Assembly (NCBI GenBank): GCA_016703645.1
Contig: JADJBR010000010.1
Span: 186,001-250,000 of the forward strand
Source of the DNA: Zoogloea sp.
GTDB lineage: Bacteria; Pseudomonadota; Gammaproteobacteria; Burkholderiales; Rhodocyclaceae
Direction: 5' to 3'
Length of the DNA: 64,000 nucleotides
The translations under genes and the position numbers were made by a program. The first letter of the stretch is position 1, and every line of letters starts with the position of its first letter. Below are positions 33,974-43,548 of the stretch, one piece after another. The notes beneath the pieces were generated by a model. It made no database searches, had not been told where the DNA came from, and saw nothing but the letters and a program-made list of their open reading frames with translations.

Positions 33974-35422
33974 ATGCTGCAGATCGTCCTCTCCGCCGAC
34001 AGCCCGACCCCCTTGGTGGACCAGATCGTCACCGCCATCCGCACGCGCATCGATGACCGCATCCTGCGCCCGGGAGCACGATTGCCACCCATCCGCCAGT
34101 TCGCCGAACAGTACGGCGTATCCCGTTTTACGGTGGTCGAGGCCTACGACCGACTGGTTGCCCTGGGGCATCTGCAATCCCGCCGGGGCTCGGGCTTCTA
34201 CGTGGCGAACCGCCCGCTGCCTGTCCGTGCAGCCCAGTCGAGCGACACCATTGAGAGGACCATCGACGCCGCCTGGCTGATGCGCGAGATGGCCCAGGAT
34301 GGCCCCGACCGTATCCTGGCCGGCGCCGGCAGCCTGCCCGCCGAGTGGCTCGACGAGGCCGGCGTGCTGCGTGCCCTGCGCACCCTCAGCCGGCGCAACG
34401 ACGTGCGGCCGGTGAGCTACGGCTCGGCCCAGGGCTACGCGCCCCTGCGCGCGCAGTTGCAGGTGCGCCTGGCAGAGATCGGTATCGGGGCAACCCCCGA
34501 GCAGATCGTCCTCACCTACGGCGTGCACCAGGCGCTCGACATCGTCTGCCGCTACTTCCTGAAACCCGGCGACTGCGTGCTGGTCGATGACCCAGGCTAC
34601 TGGAACCTCTTCGGCAACCTGCGCCTGTATGGCGTGGCCCTGCTGGGGGTGCCGCGCACCCCGGAAGGCCCGGACGTGAAGGCCCTCGAAGAGATCCTCG
34701 CCCACCACCAGCCACGCCTGTTCTTCACCCACTCGGTGCTGCACAACCCCACCGGCTGCAACCTGTCCCCGGCCAACGCCTTTCGCGTGCTGCAACTGGC
34801 CGAGAAACACGACTTCATGGTGGTGGAGGACGACATCTACGGCGACATCGCCCCCGACGCCGCCACCCGCCTTGCCAGCCTCGACCAGCTCTCCCGGGTG
34901 ATCTACACAGGCAGCTTCTCCAAGACCATCTCGGGCAACCTGCGCGTCGGCTTCCTGGCCTGCCGCCCTGATCTCGCCCACCTGTTCACCGACGTGAAGA
35001 TCGTCTCGATGCTGTCGTCCGCAGAGATCTCCGAACAGCTAATCCACCAGCTACTCACCGACGGCCACTACCGCAAACTGGTGGATCGGCTGAGGGGCCG
35101 TCTCGCCGAAGCCACAGGCCAAACCCTGCGCATGCTCGAACGGGTTGGGCTGCAGCCGGAACCCGAACCCGCAGGCGGTCCCTTCGTATGGGCACGGATC
35201 CCGGGGATTACCGACAGCTCCGAATTGGCCCGCCACGCCGCCCGGAGCAACATCCTGCTGGCCCCGGGCAATGTCTTCCGCCCCCAGAACCAACCCTCGG
35301 GCTTCATGCGCTTCAACGTGGGAGCGTGTTCCCATCCGCGCCTGGAACACTTCCTCGGCGAGGCCCTCGCCAACACCGTGGCCACGTCACCCCCGCCACA
35401 CCCGATGACCAACGAGGTTTAA
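33974..35422 (+). CDS. MocR-type GntR regulator with aminotransferase domain
   Basis: 482 residues. The N-terminal winged helix of GntR type (ILRPGARLPPIRQFAEQYGVSRFTVVEAYDRLVALGHLQSRRGSGFYV) is joined to a class I aminotransferase fold. The PLP lysine is in GSFSKTISGNLRVGF (Lys317), and DDPGYWN and HNPTGCNLS are conserved. Such proteins use PLP-bound ligands as signals and usually regulate a divergent or nearby amino-acid, GABA, taurine or PLP gene. No such target lies alongside, so the regulon is unknown. ATG 33974 begins the conserved domain (MLQIVLSADSPTPLVDQI). The longer open frame adds 51 residues without similarity and runs across the promoter region. Confidence 0.9.
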   Translation: MLQIVLSADSPTPLVDQIVTAIRTRIDDRILRPGARLPPIRQFAEQYGVSRFTVVEAYDRLVALGHLQSRRGSGFYVANRPLPVRAAQSSDTIERTIDAAWLMREMAQDGPDRILAGAGSLPAEWLDEAGVLRALRTLSRRNDVRPVSYGSAQGYAPLRAQLQVRLAEIGIGATPEQIVLTYGVHQALDIVCRYFLKPGDCVLVDDPGYWNLFGNLRLYGVALLGVPRTPEGPDVKALEEILAHHQPRLFFTHSVLHNPTGCNLSPANAFRVLQLAEKHDFMVVEDDIYGDIAPDAATRLASLDQLSRVIYTGSFSKTISGNLRVGFLACRPDLAHLFTDVKIVSMLSSAEISEQLIHQLLTDGHYRKLVDRLRGRLAEATGQTLRMLERVGLQPEPEPAGGPFVWARIPGITDSSELARHAARSNILLAPGNVFRPQNQPSGFMRFNVGACSHPRLEHFLGEALANTVATSPPPHPMTNEV

Positions 35423-35502
35423 AGATCCGCGGGGCCGACCCGTTATTAGGAAAAGCGTCCACCGGACACCTCCTTCAATCTGCAAGCCTCTGGGAATCCA
35501 CC

Positions 35503-35892
35503 GTGATCGAACAGGCCCTCCCCACGCCAACCGGGGTACCAAACCCACCTGCCGAACCTCTCGTCGACTGGCTTGGCCTCGAGACCCAGTTCCGCGGCAA
35601 GACCCGCTTTGTCACGGGCCTCGCCGACAAGGCTTTGAAGAATTACCGGATCAGTGTCGAGCGGCTTGACAGCCTGGCCGCAGGTGCTGGCGAGTATTCC
35701 GAGATCGCCTTCATTGCCCACAGCATCAAGGGGACCGCCGGATCGCTGAAGGCCGCCCGCGTCCACACCCTGGCTGCCGCCACCGATCAAGCGGCCCGCT
35801 TGGCTGAGCCGCAATGCCGGGCCCTCGCCCGCGATCTGGCAGATCTGTTGGAACAACTCATCGTTGAGCTGGAAGCGCGCGTGAAGGGCTGA
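35503..35892 (+). CDS. Orphan histidine-phosphotransfer (Hpt) domain protein
   Basis: 129 residues, starting at GTG 35503, the first plausible start after the mocR stop. Upstream of it the frame is open only as an overlap with mocR. The Hpt core FIAHSIKGTAGSLKAARVHTLAAATDQAARLAE places the phosphorylatable His at residue 73. Helices before and after complete a four-helix bundle. It could relay phosphate between a hybrid kinase and a regulator encoded elsewhere; no kinase is adjacent. Closed by a strong terminator. Confidence 0.8.
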   Translation: MIEQALPTPTGVPNPPAEPLVDWLGLETQFRGKTRFVTGLADKALKNYRISVERLDSLAAGAGEYSEIAFIAHSIKGTAGSLKAARVHTLAAATDQAARLAEPQCRALARDLADLLEQLIVELEARVKG

Positions 35893-35940
35893 CGGATACG
35901 GTCAGACGCACCCGGTTTCGCCAAACCGCAGTCTGAAACG

Positions 35941-35972
35941 CAAAACGGCCGACCCCAGGGTCGGCCGTTTTG
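35941..35972. terminator. Bidirectional terminator between hpt and carbonic anhydrase genes
   Basis: Fifteen-base perfect arms (CAAAACGGCCGACCC and complement) around two bases, with A- and T-runs at the two ends. It serves the convergent genes on both sides. Confidence 0.88.
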
Positions 35973-35990
35973 CATGACAAATCACGGATA

Positions 35991-37463
35991 TCAGCGCGAT
36001 TCCTTGATCAGACGCCCGCGGATCGACTGCACGGGCCGGGCATTCATGGGGTACAACCGGGAGAAGATCGCAATCTGCTCCGCCGACACCTGGGCCGGCT
36101 GCTTCATCACCATCCACATCACCCCCTCGCTGCACGGGGGTGTGGTGAGCGAGCCCATGTAGGTGTAATAGCTGCGGTTCTCGGGCAACAACTGGTTGAG
36201 ATCGACGGCCACGCCCTCCGGCGAGTAATCCACGTTTTTCTCCAGCGGCAGGTTGTTCCACAAGGTCTGCATCACCGGATGGGCCTGTCCACGCTCCAGC
36301 AAGACCGCCACCACCGCCAGGCGGCCGTCCAGATCCTTGTGCACCAGGTGCACCACCATGTCAAAGCCCTTGCCATTGATGCGCTCTTCCGAGGGGCGAT
36401 GAAAATGGAACTGGACCAGATCGTACATGCGCCCCATCACTGCCATCGTATTGCCCGGCCCCAGATTCACCTGGATGGTGTGGCCGTTGTCGACGATGCG
36501 GAAGTTGGATGGCCGATAGTCGAAGCGGATCGGTTCCAGATCCACCTTGATACCGTCACGGATGTCGATCGGCGACTGACGCTCGCCCACATTGCATAGC
36601 TGCCATTCCGGTTTCAGGGTGCCCCAGTTGGCGGGTGCTCCCTCCCCTTCATAGCTCCAGTGGATCTCATGGTGGGCCAAAGGCGTGCCGGGCGCTCCGT
36701 GACCATGGGCTGCATGGGCCTCACCCTGCATGACCGGAGAGCGCACCACCCGGGGCCGCGGACGCGGCGGCACATAGGCAGGAACGCGACGCACCTCCGG
36801 GGGGGGCGCCTCCGCATGGGCGGGCTTCTCGGGCACCGGCTCAGCCTTGGGGGGCGGAGCCGGTTTGTCGATGAAATTCTTCTTGATCGGGATGGACGGC
36901 TCGGCCCCGTGGTCGCCCTTGCCTTCAGACACCCGGGTCACGGCAGGCTTCTCGGCCCCCTTGGCCGGGCGGTAATCGGCCACCCGCACGTCCTGTTTGC
37001 CACCTCCCTGGGCTGCCTGCGCAGCCTTGGACGCATTCATGGCTAGCTGGGAGATGTCCTTCGCCCCTCCGCCTGCAGGCTTGCATACGTCCCGCCACAG
37101 TTTCTCGTCCACGCTGCCGGCAGCCACCGGCATGTCCTTTTCAACCTTGACCTTCTCGTCCTTCACCACCGCCGAGTCGGCATCCAGATACACCCGTTTG
37201 ATGGTGGCAAAAGTCTGGTTGCGGCAATCGTAGCGATTGAGGGCCTTGACCGTGGTATAGCCCGCCGTCTCGGCCTCGGACTCAGCCAATACGATGCGTC
37301 CCCAGGCCACCTTGGTGCCCGGATCGGATTGCAGGATGCTGGCACGGTCAAGCTCGATGGTGCGCTTCTTGTCTGAAGCAATCATTTGCCAGTCGGCAGC
37401 CAGAACAGACGAAGAGCCTGCAAGAACCAGCAGGGCAGCGAGGGGATGCATGCGAAAGCGCAT
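35991..37463 (-). CDS. Periplasmic alpha-carbonic anhydrase fused to surface-adhesin-E domain
   Basis: 490 residues. Signal peptide ending at SVLA (about 22). A surface-adhesin protein E-like domain (about 24-128) has its two typical cysteines (Cys80, Cys127). A long Pro/Ala/Lys/His-rich linker (about 130-262) leads to a complete alpha-carbonic anhydrase domain (about 265-490). It shows HWSYEGEGAPANWG, QSPIDI, the zinc ligands His353 and His355 in QFHFHRPSEE and His372 in VVHLVH, and TTPPCSEGV near the end. It should interconvert CO2 and bicarbonate in the periplasm. ATG 37463 has GGAG upstream. The N-terminal fusion is unusual and may tether or dimerise the enzyme. Together with SbtAB further along it points to inorganic-carbon handling. 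Confidence 0.9.
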   Translation of the reverse strand: MRFRMHPLAALLVLAGSSSVLAADWQMIASDKKRTIELDRASILQSDPGTKVAWGRIVLAESEAETAGYTTVKALNRYDCRNQTFATIKRVYLDADSAVVKDEKVKVEKDMPVAAGSVDEKLWRDVCKPAGGGAKDISQLAMNASKAAQAAQGGGKQDVRVADYRPAKGAEKPAVTRVSEGKGDHGAEPSIPIKKNFIDKPAPPPKAEPVPEKPAHAEAPPPEVRRVPAYVPPRPRPRVVRSPVMQGEAHAAHGHGAPGTPLAHHEIHWSYEGEGAPANWGTLKPEWQLCNVGERQSPIDIRDGIKVDLEPIRFDYRPSNFRIVDNGHTIQVNLGPGNTMAVMGRMYDLVQFHFHRPSEERINGKGFDMVVHLVHKDLDGRLAVVAVLLERGQAHPVMQTLWNNLPLEKNVDYSPEGVAVDLNQLLPENRSYYTYMGSLTTPPCSEGVMWMVMKQPAQVSAEQIAIFSRLYPMNARPVQSIRGRLIKESR

Positions 37464-37618
37464 GTTTGCTTCTCCGGGAAAGATGCGAGGCCCGTGTGGG
37501 CCAGATGCACCCTATTTCGGCGGCCGGGACCGAAAGCTTTAGAGATTCCACCCGATTCACGAAAAAACCCGCCAAATCTTGCATTTACCGCCCTCTTCCA
37601 GTACTTTCCAGGCCATAC

Positions 37619-39667
<2,049 letters not shown>

Positions 39668-39721
39668 GGTTGAGCGGGGGCCGGGAGGCCCCTTGCCCCC
39701 TTTGTCTTAGGGGGTGAAGCC

Positions 39722-39815
39722 TTGCTGGGCGGATTTCCGGTGTTTGATGTCACATTGGCCGGGGACTCGCCCCCGGCGGGCGACCTTCTTCTTTGTTGTA
39801 CGACAAAGAAGAAGG
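39722..39815 (-). repeat. Intergenic palindromic repeat, left arm
   Basis: Read on the minus strand: a hairpin (CCTTCTTCTTTG ... CAAAGAAGAAGG, 39784-39815), then GGTCGCCCGCCGGGGGCG, then CCGGCCAATGTGACATCAAAC and CACCGGAA. The same order occurs on the plus strand at 41709-41868. This is a multi-copy intergenic element type seen in betaproteobacterial genomes. It codes for nothing convincing. Confidence 0.75.
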
Positions 39816-40195
39816 CAAGAAAACGTACCCCGCTGCCGCGCCCCCTTCGGGGGTTCCCTCCTTCCGGCGATGCCGGGCGGGGTCTTCGCAAACTCGCCCT
39901 ACGGGCTCAAACATGCGAAGCCCTTTTCCCGCCCGTCATCACCTCCAGTCGGCACGTCAGAGGGGAAAGGAAATGCAGGTGATCAACGGTCGGTCGCCGT
40001 ATCGGCTTCCGGAGAGGCTCGGTGCTTGGCAGAAAGCCCGTCTGAGCCGCCGAGCAGCGCAGCAACGGGCGGGGAAGTCCGGCGCGGCTGTCTGAGCCCG
40101 AAGGGCGAGTTCCGCGCCGGCCGCCCGTTGGGAGCAGCGCAGGGCAGTCGGCCGAAGGCCGACCGGTGAAGCCGGGTCGCCTTCTTTGCCTTCTT
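39816..40195. repeat. Central part of the long intergenic repeat, non-coding
   Basis: About 380 bases full of short inverted repeats (for example GGGTTCC..., TCGCAAACTCGCCCTACGGGCTCAAACATGCGA, GAGCCCGAAGGGCGAG, GTCGGCCGAAGGCCGAC). They end in GGGTCGCCTTCTTTGCCTTCTT, where the insertion sequence begins. Several short open frames exist, but none has start signals or protein-like composition. Confidence 0.6.
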
Positions 40196-40211
40196 ATATG
40201 GACGCCTCCCG

Positions 40212-40480
40212 TGTGACAAGCAAGTTTTTGAGTTTTGGCTCGGCGGATTCATTGCGGTCTTATATCCGGCCTGTTGGTGCAGTCCGGACGCTTGTCCGCT
40301 GCGGGCCCTGATGGTCATTCGCGAGGTTGGGGCTCATCTTTCTTTGGGGCTTTGCACGGGGCTCGCCCAAGGAGGCAATCTGCCTTGCCAACCCACGGTC
40401 TGACCGCTTTGCCATCACGTCATCAACTCACCTATGCACACTGTGGGGCGTCACCACGCCTTTGATCATGGAGCACGGGC
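40212..40480 (-). ncRNA. Candidate bridge-RNA region of the IS110/IS1111 element
   Basis: Non-coding 3' flank of the transposase. It contains CATCTTTCTT at 40335-40344, identical to ten bases of the target flank just outside the right end (41705-41714), followed in both by GG within one base. A bridge RNA transcribed with the transposase would be complementary to that target strand. RNA limits and structure were not determined. Confidence 0.35.
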
Positions 40481-41521
40481 TTACGCCGCGCCCGCACTCG
40501 CTGCCGGGGGAGCTGACGCTTTCCAGCTCGCTTCGTAGGCCCGCCCATGCGCCACCAAAGCCCACGCGATGCGTGCCAGCTTGTGCGCGATGGCGACCAC
40601 CACCACGTTGAAGGGGCGCCTCCCCAGCAGCGCCACGATCCACGGGGCCGGGTGCTCGCGGCTGGCCAAAGCGCGGGCGCCGTTGATCAGCAGGGTTCGC
40701 AGGTAGGCGTTCCCACGCTTGCTGATGCTCCCTATGCGCACTTTGCCGCCCGTGCCCCGATGACCCGGAGCAAGACCGAGGCAGCAGGCAAATTCACGCC
40801 CGTTGCGCCAACTCGTGCCATCGCCCAGGGTCGCTGCCAGGGCGGTGGCGCCGAGAACGCCGATCCCCGGGGTGTCACGCAGACGACGGGCGCTTTCCTG
40901 GCTCTTGAGCATCAGGCTGATCTCCTCTTCCATCGCTTGGACGTGCCGTTCGATGTCCGCAAGGGCGAGCAGTTGATCGTCCACCAGCCGCACCATGACC
41001 GCCGGCACGGCGTCGTTGATCTCGGCCCGCTGCTGGGCCAGTTGTCGCAGGCCTGAGTGCCGACCTCGGGGAAGGGTCACGCCAAATTCGTAGAGCAGCC
41101 CGCGCAGGGCATTCACCGTCGCTGTCCGGACGCTGACCCAGTGGGTGCGCATGCGGTGCAGGCTGAGCATGGCTTGCTGCTCGCTGCTCTTGACCGCCAC
41201 CCGGCGGATGTCTCCGTGTTGGGCCGCCAGCCAGATCCCCCGGGCGTCGGCCGCGTCATCCTTGTTGCCGCTGATGAAGGGGCGGACCTGGTGCGTGGGC
41301 AACAATTCGATCTGATGGCCCAGCGGACCGAGGGTGCGCCCCCAGTGGTGGGCGCCGCCGCACGCTTCCATGGCGATCCGACCGGCCGGACGCACGGCGA
41401 AGAATTCGGTCACTTTGCCGCGCGGGAGCTTCTTGCGGCAGATCTCTCCCGTGTTGCCATCAACCCAGTGAACCTGGAAAACGTTCTTGGCGATATCCAT
41501 GCCGTACGTTGTAGCATTCAT
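40481..41521 (-). CDS. IS110-family transposase
   Basis: 346 residues. The N-terminal RuvC-like DEDD domain shows Asp9 (YGMDIAKNVF), Glu52 (AMEACGGAHHWGR) and the acidic group DDAADARGIW (Asp88/89/92). The C-terminal Transposase_20 domain has TPGIGVLGATALAATLGDG and RIGSISKRGNAYLRTLLINGARAL with the probable catalytic serine. No frameshift or stop, so probably active. The GAHHWGR form is that of the IS1111 side of the family. Confidence 0.93.
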   Translation of the reverse strand: MNATTYGMDIAKNVFQVHWVDGNTGEICRKKLPRGKVTEFFAVRPAGRIAMEACGGAHHWGRTLGPLGHQIELLPTHQVRPFISGNKDDAADARGIWLAAQHGDIRRVAVKSSEQQAMLSLHRMRTHWVSVRTATVNALRGLLYEFGVTLPRGRHSGLRQLAQQRAEINDAVPAVMVRLVDDQLLALADIERHVQAMEEEISLMLKSQESARRLRDTPGIGVLGATALAATLGDGTSWRNGREFACCLGLAPGHRGTGGKVRIGSISKRGNAYLRTLLINGARALASREHPAPWIVALLGRRPFNVVVVAIAHKLARIAWALVAHGRAYEASWKASAPPAASAGAA

Positions 41522-41704
41522 CTCGGGGACCTCTCGTCGCAGGTGGTTGTTCGGAACTCCACTTTGGCACTTGATGCCGTCAGACGCGAGGTTCCCCCTT
41601 CAGCACCGCAGGAGGGGCCTTTCCCCCTTGCCGAACCGCTTTGACGGTGTCAGCACCGGCAGTCGGTCATTTCGTGGGTGGAGGTGGGCGGGAGGCGTCC
41701 ATAT

Positions 41705-41868
41705 CATCTTTCTTGGCGAAGCAAGAAAGTAGGTCGCCCGCCGGGGGCGGAGGCGGGGTTTCGCGGAGCATGCTCCGCGCCGCCGTAGCCGGCCGGGTGT
41801 GCAAACCCGGCCGTGGAAAGACCCGGCCAATGTGACGCCAAACACCGGAACACCTGCCAGCAAAGGCG
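41705..41868 (+). repeat. Intergenic palindromic repeat, right arm
   Basis: CTTTCTTGGCGAAGCAAGAAAG hairpin region, then TAGGTCGCCCGCCGGGGGCGG, an inserted palindrome-rich stretch (GCGGAGCATGCTCCGC), then CCCGGCCAATGTGACGCCAAA and CACCGGAACACCTGCCAGCAAAGGC. Inverted counterpart of 39722-39815. The 47 bases from here to the next stop codon hold nothing recognisable. Confidence 0.72.
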
Positions 41869-41915
41869 CCGCCGAAAAACGGTCGAATGAATTCGGCCCC
41901 AAAGGCCCCCGCCTC

Positions 41916-42701
41916 CTACCCTCCCTTCACCATATCCCACGCCAGCTTGGCGATGAGCACCGACACCACCAGCAGAAAAGCCTGGCGGACGAAGGCGGTG
42001 CCGCGGCGCAGGGCCAGCCAGGTGCCCACATGGGCACCCGCCAGGTTGCACACAGCCATCACCAGCCCCAGGGTCCACAGCAGCGGGCCATGGCTGGCGA
42101 AGAAGCCGATGGCCGAGACGTTGGTGGCCACGTTGATGAGCTTGGCGCTGGCCGAGGCGCGCAGGAAATCCATGCCGAAGAGGCGCACGAAGCCGAAGAT
42201 CAGGAAGCTGCCCGTCCCCGGCCCGAAGAAACCGTCGTAGAAGCCGATCACGGCACCGAAGGCTATCGCGCGCCAGCGGTCGGTGGGGGTCAGCTCGCGG
42301 GTCTCGGCGTGGCCGAAGTCCTTGCGCCGGAAGGTGTAGATGGCCACCGCCAGCATCATGACCAGCACCAGGGGGCGCATCGCATCGCGGGGCAGCCAGA
42401 CGACCACGGCGGCGCCGCCCCAGGCGCCAAGCAGGGCAGCCAGTGCCGCCGGCACCACCACGGCCCAGGGGATGGACACGGCCCGCGCGTAGCGCCACAG
42501 GGCGGCGCTGGTACCCGCGATGCTGGACAGCTTGTTGGTGCCGAACAGGGTGGGGATGGCCACCTGGGGATAGTGGCTGAGCAGTACGGGAATCTGGATC
42601 AGCCCCCCGCCGCCGACCACCGCATCCACCATGCCGGCAAAGAAGGCGACGGCACCAAGAAACATGAACTCGAGGGGCATGACAGCCAGACCGGAATCCA
42701 T
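41916..42701 (-). CDS. TauE/SafE-family membrane permease
   Basis: 261 residues with about eight membrane segments. The family motif is FFAGMVDAVVGGGGLIQIP near the N-terminus, with GTNKLSSIAGTSAA and the second-half repeat GFYDGFFGPGTGSFLIFGFV. Members export sulfite, sulfoacetate or other small organic anions; the substrate here is unknown. ATG 42701 overlaps the stop of the LuxR-type gene (TGATG), so the two are translationally coupled. An internal ATG at 42680 is the alternative. No ribosome site precedes either. Confidence 0.87.
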   Translation of the reverse strand: MDSGLAVMPLEFMFLGAVAFFAGMVDAVVGGGGLIQIPVLLSHYPQVAIPTLFGTNKLSSIAGTSAALWRYARAVSIPWAVVVPAALAALLGAWGGAAVVVWLPRDAMRPLVLVMMLAVAIYTFRRKDFGHAETRELTPTDRWRAIAFGAVIGFYDGFFGPGTGSFLIFGFVRLFGMDFLRASASAKLINVATNVSAIGFFASHGPLLWTLGLVMAVCNLAGAHVGTWLALRRGTAFVRQAFLLVVSVLIAKLAWDMVKGG

Positions 42702-43393
42702 CAGGCCGGGCGCCGGGCGGGGATCGCCAGCGGCGCCGCCCAGGCCTGCCCGCAGACCAGGTCGGGACGACGGGCGTCCTCGTCCACCAGATCGGCATAT
42801 TGCCGAACTAGCTGGGCCAGGGAGTCCGTCTCGAGTTTTCCGGCAAGGCGGGCCCGGTGCACCTCCACCGTGCGGGGCGACACGGCCAGGGCACGGGCAA
42901 TTTCCTTGTTGGTCAGGCCTGCCACCACCAGACTCAATACCTCCCGCTCCCGCTCGGAGAGACGGGTGTACAGGCTGCGCGCGTGGCGGGAACGCTGCAG
43001 CCGTTGACGCTCCAGCACATGCTGACCCACCGCCTTGCGCAAGACCTCCGGAAGGCTGTCCTCGGCGGCGGGCAGGGGCAGGAATTCCCGCGCACCGGCC
43101 TTGAAGGCCTGCCGGCAAAGATCGACAGTGGCATCGCGGGACAGCACGATCACCGGCAGATCAACGCCCAGGGAGCCTAGCCGGTCCAGCAATGCCAGCT
43201 CCGGACCGGCACCGGCAAGCTCCACAAGGATGGCGCCGGTGGTATCGGGATCAAGTTCAGACAGAAAGCTGTCTGCATCCCGCCAGACACGGAACCCGAA
43301 GTGCAGACCACTCGCCAGAAGGACGACCTCCCCCCAGGCGGAGGCATCCCGCGTGACAAGATGGATGCAGGGCAAGGGCGCCAGACACATCAT
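42701..43393 (-). CDS. LuxR-type response regulator with degenerate receiver
   Basis: 230 residues. The C-terminal LuxR helix-turn-helix is canonical (LYTRLSEREREVLSLVVAGLTNKEIARALAVSPRTVEVHRARLAGKL), of FixJ/DctR kind. The N-terminal receiver has lost its key residues. The usual paired Asp near the first strand reads VTRD, and the phospho-acceptor strand reads GAILVELAG, with Glu58 where Asp is expected. It may be locked in an active-like state or sense something other than phosphate. ATG 43393 has AAGGA upstream. It lies between the dicarboxylate symporter and the TauE-like permease and may regulate either. Confidence 0.85.
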   Translation of the reverse strand: MMCLAPLPCIHLVTRDASAWGEVVLLASGLHFGFRVWRDADSFLSELDPDTTGAILVELAGAGPELALLDRLGSLGVDLPVIVLSRDATVDLCRQAFKAGAREFLPLPAAEDSLPEVLRKAVGQHVLERQRLQRSRHARSLYTRLSEREREVLSLVVAGLTNKEIARALAVSPRTVEVHRARLAGKLETDSLAQLVRQYADLVDEDARRPDLVCGQAWAAPLAIPARRPA

Positions 43394-43477
43394 GAGCTTA
43401 TTCCTTGTTGCGGTTCTCGCGTGGGGGCACGCTGCACACAGAAACATCCACCCCGGCAGCATGGCGGACAAACCGGA

Positions 43478-43507
43478 AGAAAAGTGCCCGACCCGGGGGG
43501 GTCGGGC
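43478..43507 (-). terminator. Terminator after the dicarboxylate symporter
   Basis: Nine-base arms GCCCGACCC / GGGTCGGGC around four bases. On the minus strand this is followed by ACTTTTCTT, 42 bases after the symporter stop. Confidence 0.7.
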
Positions 43508-43548
43508 AAACGTGCCTCCCCCGAGGGAGGAAGGCACAGGGGGGATGC

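Larger units (their letters stand above)
40196..41704. mobile_element. IS110/IS1111-type insertion sequence
   Basis: About 1.5 kb bounded by perfect 16-base inverted repeats, ATATGGACGCCTCCCG at 40196-40211 and its complement at 41689-41704, surrounding one IS110-family transposase gene. No target duplication is obvious. The insertion interrupts the intergenic repeat between its CTTCTT and CTTTCTTGGCG parts. A gene-free stretch of about 270 bases downstream of the transposase (40212-40480) is where IS1111-group elements encode their bridge RNA. The exact ends may differ by a few bases because these repeats are often subterminal. Confidence 0.78.

Noticed and set aside
39714-40465. Several short open frames between thiC and the IS
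   Set aside because: They lie in palindromic repeat DNA, overlap in all frames and lack ribosome sites.
41916-43118. Extended 400-codon version of the TauE/SafE gene
   Set aside because: The upstream part is the LuxR-type gene read in another frame; the permease domain begins at 42701/42680.
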